Source of the DNA: Clostridium sp. KNHs205
GTDB taxonomy: Bacteria > Bacillota > Clostridia > Lachnospirales > Lachnospiraceae
Length of the DNA stretch: 64,000 nt
NCBI RefSeq assembly: GCF_000702945.1
Contig: NZ_JNLE01000005.1
Span: 558,001-622,000, forward strand
Direction of reading: 5' to 3'
The notes under the pieces: model-generated
What the model was told of the DNA's origin: nothing
Seen by the model: the letters and a program-made list of their open reading frames with translations, nothing else
The model's database searches: none
Part shown: piece after piece, positions 50,540 through 58,387 of the stretch
Position numbering within the stretch: the first letter of the stretch is position 1
Layout: each line of letters starts with the position of its first letter
Translations under genes and position numbers: made by a program

Positions 50540-50568
50540 ATTATACCTTATTTTCCCTTATATGTAAA
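50540..50568 (-). promoter_or_regulatory. SigA-type promoter of the RiPP operon
   Basis: On the minus strand TTTACA (50563-50568) is separated by exactly 17 bp from TATAAT (50540-50545). That gives an about 90-nt leader before the precursor ATG. The leader contains an AT palindrome (TAAATTAATATTAATTTA). Confidence 0.7.
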
Positions 50569-50598
50569 TATATAACTTGGTTTTTTTTGTAATACACG

Positions 50599-50703
50599 TT
50601 ATTCTATTATATCATTAAAGACTGTTAACTTTACTACTCCTCTATATTTACCAACGTTTTCAACATATTCATAATCTTTATATTCCCATAGGTACGAATA
50701 CAT
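50599..50703 (-). CDS. Weak 34-codon ORF upstream of the precursor promoter
   Basis: ATG 50703 opens MYSYLWEYKDYEYVENVGKY and runs 34 codons. Composition looks like protein, with many Tyr, but there is no ribosome binding site. It may be a gene remnant. Its length equals that of the precursor by chance only. Confidence 0.2.
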   Translation of the reverse strand: MYSYLWEYKDYEYVENVGKYRGVVKLTVFNDIIE

Positions 50704-51082
50704 ACTATTTACTTATATCTTATTATTATTATATTAGTCTAATTACACGATATTAGCATCTTCGGATGTGTTGCACAGCGCCAACTTATAAAGAGGGAGG
50801 GTTGGTTCCCCGTATCGCCGATAAGACAACACAAAAAGATACTTATTTTATTCAATATCTTTTTACATTCACCTCTTATACATTATCATTTAATTTTATA
50901 CATCATTTTGTGGGCATTTTAAGTACTTGACATTACCCGTTTGGATTTAACAGATCTCTGGTTATCTAGCATACTATTCATCATTTACTTTAATCTGATG
51001 GTAATTGGTTATTATTATGACTAATAATCTTATTAACCCAATTGCATACCAATACAATAGACTCAAAATTTACATTATACCC

Positions 51083-51519
51083 TGGCGTCCCCCTGCTCGC
51101 CCGCCGACTAGTGTCTTTCCCTTCACATTATCCCAGGTGAAAGTCTCATTCTTATCCTTTGTAACCAGAAAATTACCGGCTCGCTGCGTTAGCTGTGCAA
51201 AGTTTACGACATAATCACCTTTTCCTTCGTTATACACATAAACTGTTGCCTCCGGTCCCATAAATCCGATATCTGCATCTCCTGAAAGTACCGCAGTCAT
51301 TGTCTTATCAGCACAAAGTCCGTTTACCAATGTCACATCAAGGCCTTCACCTTTAAAATATCCCTGCTCAATTGCTACATATTGAGGTGCATAAAAAATA
51401 GAATGTGCTACTTCATTTACCTGAACCTTTATCAGATCCCCACTACTTTTGCCTCAACCGGATAAAAGCACTGCTGTAAATACAAATACAGCCAGTGCTA
51501 CTAATCCCTTTTTCTTCAT
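51083..51519 (-). pseudogene. Truncated copy of the NMT1-type lipoprotein gene
   Basis: The minus strand starts ATGAAGAAAAAGGGA like the intact gene at 45064 and follows it to about codon 143. Codon 22, the lipobox Cys (TGC), is a TGA stop. At ~51088 the similarity ends and unrelated sequence begins. Base identity is about 95%, so the duplication is recent. This is the right-hand repeat flanking the RiPP operon. Confidence 0.9.
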
Positions 51520-51620
51520 TTCATGTCTCCTTGAAACTAAGCTGTTACAATATGTATATTGGGAAGTAAAAGTTTTTGTGCATGCTTATCTATTAAAATT
51601 GCTTTATTATTCTAATCTTT
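51088..51620 (-). repeat. ~530-bp direct repeat, copy 2 (pseudogene side)
   Basis: It matches 44630-45165 through the promoter region (TTGGGAAGTAAAAGTTTTTG, then GCTTATCTATTAAAATTGC). Same orientation as copy 1. Confidence 0.9.
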
Positions 51621-51659
51621 GAATTGAACTGAATCACTTATAAATGTTCTTACTATGAT

Positions 51660-51715
51660 TGCGCAACACCACCTTATAAGGGAGAGTATATCCCCATCGT
51701 GCCGATAGGACAAGT
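51660..51715. repeat. ~55-bp degenerate repeat, paired with 50779-50833
   Basis: TTGCGCAACACCACCTTATAA..GTGCCGATAGGACAAG resembles TTGCACAGCGCCAACTTATAA..ATCGCCGATAAGACAACAC at 50779-50833. The two lie on either side of the pseudogene. They may be relics of one gene; translation is inconclusive. Confidence 0.4.
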
Positions 51716-51754
51716 TGAATATCTTTTTCTTCAAATGCAACTTTTTCAATTGAA

Positions 51755-51919
51755 TCAGATAAATACATTATCATTCAGCCATGTTACAAACTCTTCAGAA
51801 TCAAAACTAAGTGCCAAAGAATCCCCTTCCTCATTTTGTGATCTCCTGATGGGTGGATGTTTATGTTCGTTTGCGACAAGTTCAATAAGTATGTTAATAT
51901 TTACTATTTCCCCAAATTA
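51755..51919 (-). pseudogene. Relic ORF between stops, family not recognised
   Basis: The minus strand reads FGEIVNINILIELVANEHKH, then PPIRRSQNEEGDSLALSFDS and EEFVTWLNDNVFI before a stop at 51755-51757. It has no usable start codon, but AAGAGGT lies upstream. The sequence looks like the C-terminal end of a former small protein. Confidence 0.35.
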
Positions 51920-51941
51920 ATTTACCTCTTTTTTGACATGA

Positions 51942-51973
51942 AAAACAGACTACTATATTGGCTAGTCTGCTTG
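51942..51973 (-). terminator. Hairpin after the nucleoside phosphorylase gene
   Basis: CAGACTA and TAGTCTG pair around CTATATTGGC with T-rich flanks, about 85 bp beyond the stop. Confidence 0.5.
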
Positions 51974-52058
51974 TATCATTTCATTTAAAATTGGTATATC
52001 ATTACCTCTGCATATTGGCATAATTATGCTAAAGTATACTCATACAACGAATAATGTT

Positions 52059-52877
52059 TTATAATTCCATGCATGTCTTTAAAGATAATTCAACCAGCCC
52101 TCTCTTAATTTCTTCTCTGCTAGTCCATTGACGCGAATCCCATTCGACACCGCTTAAATCGTCACCGTCAAATAAAATTTGTCCTAAGACCACGTTACGG
52201 AATCTTGATACCGCAAAAAATGCAGCAGCTTCCATCTCCACTGTAACACACCCCTCCGAAACTCGAAGTGCAATTTTATCTTCAGTTTCTCTGTAAAATG
52301 CATCAGTAGTCCATGTCTTTGCCTTAATATACGGGATTTTTTCATTGTTAAACATTTTCTCAATAGTGCTTATTGCATGTTTATTGCATTCTATTTCTCT
52401 CCCAGGCTCTACATAGTGATAGGAAACGCCCTCATCTCGAACCGCTGAATATGGTACAATTAAATGACCTACCTGAATGCCTTTTTGTAAGACTCCAGCA
52501 GCACCACAAACTATAAACTTTTTAAATCCCATAGCAATGAGTTCTTCCAATAAAGCAGCAGAGCCTGCAGCACCTAAGAACCCTTGAACAATTGCAATGG
52601 ATTTCCCATTATATCTCGTTTCATATATAGGTAAATTAACCGTAGCGGAGTAGAATGTTGCAGCCTGCTTTAATCTATTGGACTGTAGCATTTCGTCGAT
52701 TATATCACCAAAGAAAGTTATAACACAGTATTCTGAAACATCAGTTTTAAGCGTCAATTTAATTGGGTCAATTTTAGCTTTTGGATTTGGATCATATTCC
52801 AATATGGGAAATTCCTTTTTTAATACATTTTTCTTTTCTTCCTTTATCTTTTTTTCCATTTTTTCCATTGATAACAT
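52059..52877 (-). CDS. Nucleoside phosphorylase family protein
   Basis: A 272-residue purine/uridine phosphorylase-like protein: IAIVQGFLGAAGSAALLEEL, KKFIVCGAAGVLQKGIQVGH and VTVEMEAAAFFAVSRFRNVV. The V.MEAA motif and VCGAAG loop bind phosphate and ribose. The N-terminal ~35 residues are lysine-rich (KMEKKIKEEKKNVLKKE). The start may be 52877 or the ATG nine bases later. It probably cleaves nucleosides to base and ribose-1-phosphate. Its leader carries a T-box with an isoleucine-type specifier, which is unusual for this family. Confidence 0.85.
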   Translation of the reverse strand: MLSMEKMEKKIKEEKKNVLKKEFPILEYDPNPKAKIDPIKLTLKTDVSEYCVITFFGDIIDEMLQSNRLKQAATFYSATVNLPIYETRYNGKSIAIVQGFLGAAGSAALLEELIAMGFKKFIVCGAAGVLQKGIQVGHLIVPYSAVRDEGVSYHYVEPGREIECNKHAISTIEKMFNNEKIPYIKAKTWTTDAFYRETEDKIALRVSEGCVTVEMEAAAFFAVSRFRNVVLGQILFDGDDLSGVEWDSRQWTSREEIKRGLVELSLKTCMEL

Positions 52878-52908
52878 TTCCTCTCAAAATATACATATTT
52901 GTAATATC

Positions 52909-52944
52909 TTAAATGTCATCTTTAATCATATTGGCTACTACCAT
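52909..52944 (-). CDS. 11-codon ORF after the T-box, with strong ribosome binding site
   Basis: GGGAGGTGATCAGGCT precedes ATG 52944 and the frame MVVANMIKDDI stops at 52909. It contains three isoleucine/methionine codons but no run of isoleucines. It may be the truncated start of the gene the T-box formerly controlled or a leader peptide. The phosphorylase start follows 32 bp later. Confidence 0.35.
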   Translation of the reverse strand: MVVANMIKDDI

Positions 52945-52978
52945 AGCCTGATCACCTCCCATACTCTGATGGGACAAA

Positions 52979-53241
52979 TAAAAAACTCTCGCCCCAAAAA
53001 CGAATTTAATTCGCATCGGGACGAGAGTTAATACTCTCGTTACGGTCTGTACATCAGACTCTTACCACCCATTTCGCCATACAAGCATATGCGCCCTTAT
53101 TCACAGCAGGGACCCGTCATACTCTACTCGTTTCCTTTCGGTATGATACTCAGGAGTGATGTTCTGTAAATTTCTACTTATATCGGGTTCACACTGTCTC
53201 CGATTCACTGTAACTTTCAAAATAAACTTACTTTCTCCGTC
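52979..53241 (-). promoter_or_regulatory. T-box leader with isoleucine-like (ATC) specifier
   Basis: The minus strand begins GACGGAGAAAGTA (T-box stem I base) and contains the distal loop-type CGGAGACAGTGTGAACCCGA. The specifier region GAACATCACTCCTGAGTATC has ATC at 53160-53158. Then comes the antiterminator GGGTGGTA..CCGTAACGAGAG, in which an extra ~17-nt hairpin interrupts the usual GGTGGNACCGCG. It ends in an intrinsic terminator (ACTCTCGTCCC pairs with GGGGCGAGAGTTTTTT). It regulates the downstream phosphorylase unit by tRNA charging. The overlapping frames 53101-53325 are not genes. Confidence 0.8.
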
Positions 53242-53255
53242 AATGTATTTAAATA

Positions 53256-53283
53256 AGTATATCATAATGCTTCCATAAATCAA
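53256..53283 (-). promoter_or_regulatory. Promoter of the T-box leader
   Basis: On the minus strand TTGATT (53278-53283) and TATACT (53256-53261) are separated by 16 bp, 15 nt before the T-box stem I. Confidence 0.55.
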
Positions 53284-53464
53284 CCGTAAATTGTAAGTTT
53301 CTAGATATAACCTGTAATCATCCACTCTAGCCCTTCTATAGCTATGTCTTATTCTTACATGAAAACAAGCAAAAATGAATAATAGAACATTCTTAGATAT
53401 ATAGTTTTATTTCACAGAATTAACATCATTCCTAATAATTACTACCAATTTTAAATTAATTAGT

Positions 53465-53779
53465 TTATTTTCCCAAAAATTCATCAAGCAAATTGAAAAA
53501 CAATTCAAATGCTTCATTTTCTGAAGATGAATGAAATTCAATGATATTGCACCATGATTGTGAAAAAGTAATCTGATACTTTTTCACCACAAACTCTTGA
53601 AAAGAACCATTTGAAGGGCTAAACCAATTTTTACTTCCATCAATTTCTTTATTTGTACCTTCTCGTCCGGTTACATATCCAAATATGAAGTTTGATAAAT
53701 GAGCAAGGGTTCTTCTGTTTCCAAAATACAATACAGTTTTTTTACGTATTTCATATAAAAATTCAACTAAATCATCCAT
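53465..53779 (-). CDS. Small soluble protein, unrecognised (possible immunity protein)
   Basis: A 104-residue protein with a strong GGAGGTGATTT before ATG 53779. It starts MDDLVEFLYEIRKKTVLYFG and contains HLSNFIFGYVTGREGTNKE and WFSPSNGSFQEFVVKKYQIT, ending FFNLLDEFLGK. I cannot name the family. Orphan, acidic and about 100 residues, it could be an immunity protein of a toxin encoded elsewhere. Confidence 0.55.
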   Translation of the reverse strand: MDDLVEFLYEIRKKTVLYFGNRRTLAHLSNFIFGYVTGREGTNKEIDGSKNWFSPSNGSFQEFVVKKYQITFSQSWCNIIEFHSSSENEAFELFFNLLDEFLGK

Positions 53780-53818
53780 AAATCACCTCCGATGTAATCG
53801 TATTATTAGAATAGTGAA

Positions 53819-53855
53819 TTAAGGGTAGAGCTATAATTAATATCTCTACCCTTAA
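53819..53855 (-). terminator. Terminator of the glycoside hydrolase gene at 54019
   Basis: TTAAGGGTAGAG and CTCTACCCTTAA form a 12-bp stem around CTATAATTAATAT. On the minus strand it ends in a T-rich run. Confidence 0.7.
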
Positions 53856-54018
53856 TTAATAACAACCAGTAATACTGTAAAAAGGATATGTTTCAACAAT
53901 TCGAGCTACGGAACAGCAGTTTAAATAGCATTAAATCTATAACTCTCATAGGTCGTCCAGTTGGGTGTAGATTATCGTATATGAATCCTTATAAAGAATA
54001 ACCTGAAATTAACCCAAA

Positions 54019-55551
54019 TCATATCTCATGCTTTAAAATCTGCACAGCTATATATTGTGTACCCGGTAATTCGATACGAAATCTTCCTTTCTTTATTCCT
54101 TTCTCTTCCATAGTCATATTCCAGGTATCTAAAACTCTGACTTCATATTCCGTTTCCTCATCAAAGTAAAAATCTCTGAAGGATGGCCTCATAAAACTAT
54201 AATAGTATAAGTAATACTGTCCTCTATATGTCACGTCCTGGGGAACTGCACATACTTCGTCCCAACTGCACTGTTCATATGGTTTAAGTCCGATGCCCGG
54301 AGTCTGCTTCATAGTCTGATAAAGAAACTGGAATCGTTTGTGGCTTTCTCCGTGAAGCTCACCGCCATGGGACCACCACAAGATTTCTTCCTCATGTAAA
54401 TAGGTTTCACCATGTCCTGCATAACCGCCACGGCAAACTGCCTCCCAGAATCTTCTGAGCATTTCTTCACCGGTTATATTCCCCCACCCATATTGAATAT
54501 TACCTTCGTAGGCTATCTCATCAAGCACGACTGGCTTCTTATAACGTATCCTCCATTCATCCACCAGTTCAGAGCTCTTATATAGGTCCTGTCTCTGAAT
54601 GCTGCAATGAGTAACCCATGGACGGCTGTAATCATAAAAGGCTATACAATTATGTATGGACCTTAAATGTCCGTAAGGATCCTTATCACAGAGGATTCTT
54701 GCATAGCTTTCCCAATCCTTTAGATTTTTTTCTCTCATTAAATCATATTCATTGGCTAAAGACCACCAAATGTTTCTATATGCTGAAAACCTTGCTGTTA
54801 TATATTCCCAGTACAGCCTGTCTTCCTCCTTACTCATACAGGAGAACCCCCAGCGATCATAAGGATGCATAACAATCAAGTCCGCCTCAACACCCAATTC
54901 CTGCAGTCTTAAGATGCATTTTTCAATGTGCTGAAAATGTTCCGACTGAAACCTTTTGAAATCCCACTCATTTCCTTCTGCCCTGCCATTGTATTGCCCA
55001 AAATTCTCTTTATTTAGCAGGGTAGAATCCATGGGTTTGCCTGCATAAGGATAAGAACGAGGTTCACCCAGGTTATAGTCATAATGTTTTGGAAAAATAC
55101 AGAATCTGATTTTGTTAAAAGAGTATTTCTTTAAATTCTTTAAGGTCTGCTCAATTAAATCATCTGATTGTAATTCCCACACATAACAGGTTGTTCCGAT
55201 GGAGTAATAAGGTGTTCCGTCTTCGTAAGCAAAATGCCAGGTATTCGCAACTCTTACCGGTCCATGATTGTTTTCTCCTGCCGGATATACCTTAAATCTC
55301 CCTTTTCTTATCTCCAGATCAAAATTAGCAGTCAGCTCAAAGGAATATTCCCCTTCAAAGGAAGGCATAAACCTAACCCTGTACAATCCATTTCCATCAT
55401 AGAAGCCTTCAGCCCTAACAGTTTCATTTGTACCTTGGAAAACAGCCTTTAGCTGATAATCTATAAAAGGATTCTTGTCTGATGGTCCCTGGCAAATTAC
55501 TTCAAGTATACCCCATTTTTCTACCGAATTGCCATATGTTATACGCCCCAT
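54019..55551 (-). CDS. DUF5060/DUF4038/DUF5605 glycoside hydrolase family protein
   Basis: A 510-residue cytoplasmic glycosidase-like protein. The N-terminal beta domain (VEKWGILEVICQGPSDKNPF, then LYRVRFMPSFEGEYSFELTA) is DUF5060. The TIM-barrel (FAYEDGTPYYSIGTTCYVWE, VMHPYDRWGFSCMS, YRNIWWSLANEYDLMREKN) is DUF4038-like with the probable acid/base in NEYD and the nucleophile in KKPVVLDEIAYEG. A C-terminal beta domain follows. No signal peptide is seen. Relatives act on pectic or plant oligosaccharides (e.g. apiosidases, GH140), but the specificity here is not certain. Confidence 0.8.
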   Translation of the reverse strand: MGRITYGNSVEKWGILEVICQGPSDKNPFIDYQLKAVFQGTNETVRAEGFYDGNGLYRVRFMPSFEGEYSFELTANFDLEIRKGRFKVYPAGENNHGPVRVANTWHFAYEDGTPYYSIGTTCYVWELQSDDLIEQTLKNLKKYSFNKIRFCIFPKHYDYNLGEPRSYPYAGKPMDSTLLNKENFGQYNGRAEGNEWDFKRFQSEHFQHIEKCILRLQELGVEADLIVMHPYDRWGFSCMSKEEDRLYWEYITARFSAYRNIWWSLANEYDLMREKNLKDWESYARILCDKDPYGHLRSIHNCIAFYDYSRPWVTHCSIQRQDLYKSSELVDEWRIRYKKPVVLDEIAYEGNIQYGWGNITGEEMLRRFWEAVCRGGYAGHGETYLHEEEILWWSHGGELHGESHKRFQFLYQTMKQTPGIGLKPYEQCSWDEVCAVPQDVTYRGQYYLYYYSFMRPSFRDFYFDEETEYEVRVLDTWNMTMEEKGIKKGRFRIELPGTQYIAVQILKHEI

Positions 55552-55781
55552 AATAATACCTTTCCTTCTCTTTTCTTTCGTTTCTGTAAAAATATTGTAT
55601 ACCTAATTTCAGAGATCTGCACTGGCAGTTTTAATGATTAGCCGGTATTTTATTAGTGGAATATTCTAAGTGAAAATCTTTATGATAAGGTAACAGTTTC
55701 TATGCAGAATGGAAACATTTATTTTATCTTCATAAGTGAAAACTTTTTATAAGGTGGCATGACTATATGAAATGGAGACTT
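55552..55781. other. Non-coding gap, promoter side of the hydrolase
   Basis: Here I see no gene. The stretch shows diffuse resemblance to the tandem repeat that follows (AAGTGAAAA..CTTTAT, GGTGGCAT), as if ancient copies had decayed. Confidence 0.35.
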
Positions 55782-55965
55782 TGATTATTTGATAGTTTTT
55801 CTAAATTTAAATTATAATTATTTGATGACATTTTCTATTTAAAATGAAAATTGATTATCTGGTGGCATTCTCTATTTAAATTAAAATTCTGATTATCTGG
55901 TGGCATTCTCTATTTAAAATGAAAATTCTGATTATCTGGTGGCATTTTTTTATTATAGGATGGCA
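55782..55965. repeat. 38/39-bp tandem repeat array
   Basis: GATTATCTGGTGGCATTC followed by TCTATTTAAAATGAAAATTCT repeats from 55853, 55891 and 55930, with a more diverged unit from ~55817 and degenerate older units before it. Between units 55853 and 55891 there is a 1-bp length change. It lies between two glycosidase genes. Confidence 0.85.
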
Positions 55966-56096
55966 TTTTCATTACTAAAAATAAGCCTGTGCCAGACTCT
56001 GGTGCTGATGTACTGTCAAAATTGTGACATCCTTAAGTTCGTCATTACCTAACATCATACAGTTTTTTTTACAATAGATCGTAATTTACACTACAT

Positions 56097-56132
56097 AAAA
56101 AGGAACCAAACTCCTGGTTTAGTTCCCTTTTA
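56097..56132 (-). terminator. Terminator of the cellulase gene
   Basis: AAAAGGAAC.AAAC and GTTT.GTTCCCTTTT pair around TCCTG with A and T flanks. It lies ~170 bp past the cellulase stop, so it is only a candidate. Confidence 0.5.
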
Positions 56133-56302
56133 ACTTGAATTATATCTGACAAAGTTTAGCACAACCGAGACAGCGTTTGAAATTTAATCCCCTTGTTACT
56201 TAGGTTACATCTGACTCCTGCTTGTACGAAATGTTCTAAACAGTGTAATGAAATTTCAGACACAATCTATAACAATCTATCTCACTAACAACCGCAACTC
56301 AG

Positions 56303-57778
56303 TTATTTAAGTGTATACGAAAAATTAGTAACCGCTGTTCCTGAGCCCTGTAAGCTAAAAGTAACTGTTCCACCTGCGCTAATGGTACTATTGTAGGACA
56401 TGGGAGTAATAATAATCTTATCACCAGACACTGTCTGCTGTGCATTCCAGATACTGCTTATGTTAAAATCTGCTTTGTTCACAGTCAGGCTCCAACCATT
56501 GATGGCTGTACTGGAGGAATTTGAAATAGTGAAATTCATTATATAACCTGAATTCCAAGAATTAACTGTAGTACTTAATGCCATTATCCCTGTACCCGGT
56601 GTGGGTGTTGGTGTCGTAGTTGGTGTTGGTATTACAGAATCTCCTGCCCCTTTTACAAGTGCGGTTACTATAGACGGAAATACCCATGTAAGAGTACTTC
56701 TGTTAAATATACCAAAGGTTTCACTTTGATTGGGCACAGAATAGTTATTATCCCACCATATAAGTGGTATTTTCCTGCTTTTTGCTGCTTTAGCGAAATA
56801 TTCTGCCAATGCAATTCTTGAACTTTCATTGCTTTTGTTAATAGAACCGCATTCCCCGATAACAACGGCAATTCCTTTACTTATGAACTTGTTATATACT
56901 GCATCTAATTCACTGTCTAAAGAGGCTTTGTCGCTATCGCTTCCCCAGGAAGAGGTTCCGTTAATATCCATAGCAAAAAAATAGGGTGAGTACATATGCA
57001 GCGATACAATACAGTTTTTATCATTATTCGGTATTACCAGATCATCCACTGCCGCAGTAACGGAAGAAGCTGCATATGTCGGTACCAATATAAATCTGTA
57101 TGTATTATTACCACCTGTCGTACGTATAGCATTTACTGCTGTTAAATTATATGCATTTACGATAGCACGAGCCTGAGAAGTACCACCGGACCATTCTGTT
57201 GGATCCCCAACCACTCTTGGTTCGTTCATTGTCTCAAAAATTAAATGCTCATCATAATTCTTGAATCGTGTAGCAATCTGGGTCCAGACCTTTTGCAGAA
57301 TTGCAGTATTTGTACTTTGGTTTGCTGCATTTGGTATCAGCCAGTTATTTTCATGATGAAGATTGATAATTACATACATACCATTGTCAATACCGTAATT
57401 AACAACTTCCTGTACCCTGTCCATCCAGGCAGAATTAATTGTATAATTCGGTGCCGGACCAAACTTTGTATCCCAGGTTACCGGTATACGTATCGTATTA
57501 AAACCGGCTTTTTTAATCTCATCTACCATTGCTTTTGTAGTAACCGGATTCCCCCAGGCAGTTTCGTAATCGGTTACAGTCGGGTTATTGATTGTAATAT
57601 TCGTACAGTCAAGTGAATTACCTAAATTCCAACCCAATTTCATATCCTTTGTCAGTTCCAGCGCAGTAATTGTTTCTAACCTGCTGGCAGCCTTTAAAAT
57701 GTTAGGCTTATACACCCCCATACTGGTTAACAGCACCAGTACTAATAAAATAACGCCTACTTTCTTTAAAGCTTTCAT
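56303..57778 (-). CDS. Secreted GH5 cellulase with CBM2-like module
   Basis: A 491-residue exported endoglucanase. Residues 1-31 are a signal peptide (VILLVLVLLTSMGVYKPNIL, then KAA). The GH5 domain (~40-370) has the Trp-rich MKLGWNLGNSLDC start, the acid/base in LIFETMNEPRVVG and the nucleophile in VVIGECGSINK. A Pro-Thr linker (TPTTTPTPTPGTG) leads to a C-terminal ~95-residue CBM with GYIMNFTISNSSSTAINGWS and WNAQQTVSGDKIIITPMSYN, like CBM2. The ribosome binding site AAGGAGG precedes the ATG. It hydrolyses cellulose or beta-1,4-glucans outside the cell. Confidence 0.9.
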   Translation of the reverse strand: MKALKKVGVILLVLVLLTSMGVYKPNILKAASRLETITALELTKDMKLGWNLGNSLDCTNITINNPTVTDYETAWGNPVTTKAMVDEIKKAGFNTIRIPVTWDTKFGPAPNYTINSAWMDRVQEVVNYGIDNGMYVIINLHHENNWLIPNAANQSTNTAILQKVWTQIATRFKNYDEHLIFETMNEPRVVGDPTEWSGGTSQARAIVNAYNLTAVNAIRTTGGNNTYRFILVPTYAASSVTAAVDDLVIPNNDKNCIVSLHMYSPYFFAMDINGTSSWGSDSDKASLDSELDAVYNKFISKGIAVVIGECGSINKSNESSRIALAEYFAKAAKSRKIPLIWWDNNYSVPNQSETFGIFNRSTLTWVFPSIVTALVKGAGDSVIPTPTTTPTPTPGTGIMALSTTVNSWNSGYIMNFTISNSSSTAINGWSLTVNKADFNISSIWNAQQTVSGDKIIITPMSYNSTISAGGTVTFSLQGSGTAVTNFSYTLK

Positions 57779-57818
57779 TATAACCTCCTTATTGTATAAT
57801 TTATACAGTTACTATTAG

Positions 57819-58182
57819 ATTTTAACATATTTTTCTATATAATCAACAAAATTAATGGATATTTTTTACTTTTCATTTGTAATTACCTGCATTTCTGATT
57901 AATCCTGTCATTTAACGATAATAGATTATTCCAGTACATATTTTAGATATCATACTTAGCTCTTTATTACTATAACTTCACTTTTATATATTTCTAAAAT
58001 AATCTATATTCTTCAGATTACTACCTTCACTGGTGCAGAATTTATTATGACATATTATAGTATCCTCAAAAACTATATAAAAGTGGTATAACAGCATGCT
58101 TTCCGAATAATAATAAATACCATGCATTCAGCCTTTATGCTCCATAGCACTGCTTTTTTAACTGTATTCTATCTTAGTCATG
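57819..58182. other. AT-rich gap upstream of the cellulase
   Basis: About 360 bp without a gene. It holds the cellulase promoter region; nothing else is clear. Confidence 0.4.
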
Positions 58183-58368
58183 TTATTTAATAATTCCTGA
58201 TTTTTTTTCATTCTCTAATTTAACCGGCTGTTCATTATACAGTATAGCAGTACTGGTGATATCCGTTAGATCCATCACGAAATCTTTCCTGCTGACTGTG
58301 AAAAATAATATTACTGCAACCAACAATAAAAGAGTCACCCTCTTAACTTTTCGAGGTATAAACCACAC
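58183..58368 (-). CDS. Small single-pass membrane protein (start uncertain)
   Basis: About 61 residues: KRVTLLLLVAVILFFTVSRK is a transmembrane segment, and the tail DLTDITSTAILYNEQPVKLE is outside or inside. GGGAGGTG lies just upstream, but no ATG follows. GTG 58368 overlaps the site, and ATA 58359 has better spacing. It begins just after the MutS-like gene stop. Possibly a companion of that membrane protein. Confidence 0.45.
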   Translation of the reverse strand: MWFIPRKVKRVTLLLLVAVILFFTVSRKDFVMDLTDITSTAILYNEQPVKLENEKKSGIIK

Positions 58369-58387
58369 CTCCCTAACAAAACCAACC

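Larger units (their letters stand above)
50443..51087. other. Promoter region and AT-rich gap upstream of the precursor
   Basis: About 640 bp. It holds the operon promoter, a weak 34-codon ORF (50599-50703), a degenerate sequence at 50779-50833 that recurs at 51660-51715, and the left end of the pseudogene copy. I see no regulator gene. Confidence 0.5.

Noticed and set aside
51699..51920. 73-codon plus-strand frame resembling the start of a creatininase (VPIGQVE..)
   Set aside because: The similarity is a few residues only, the stretch is degenerate, and no start is supported; the opposite strand reads better as a relic.
53101..53325. 74-codon frame on the minus strand
   Set aside because: It overlaps stem I and the specifier loop of the T-box; no ribosome binding site and no protein-like pattern.
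55782..55965. Possible CRISPR array
   Set aside because: Repeats of 38/39 bp abut each other with no unique spacers.
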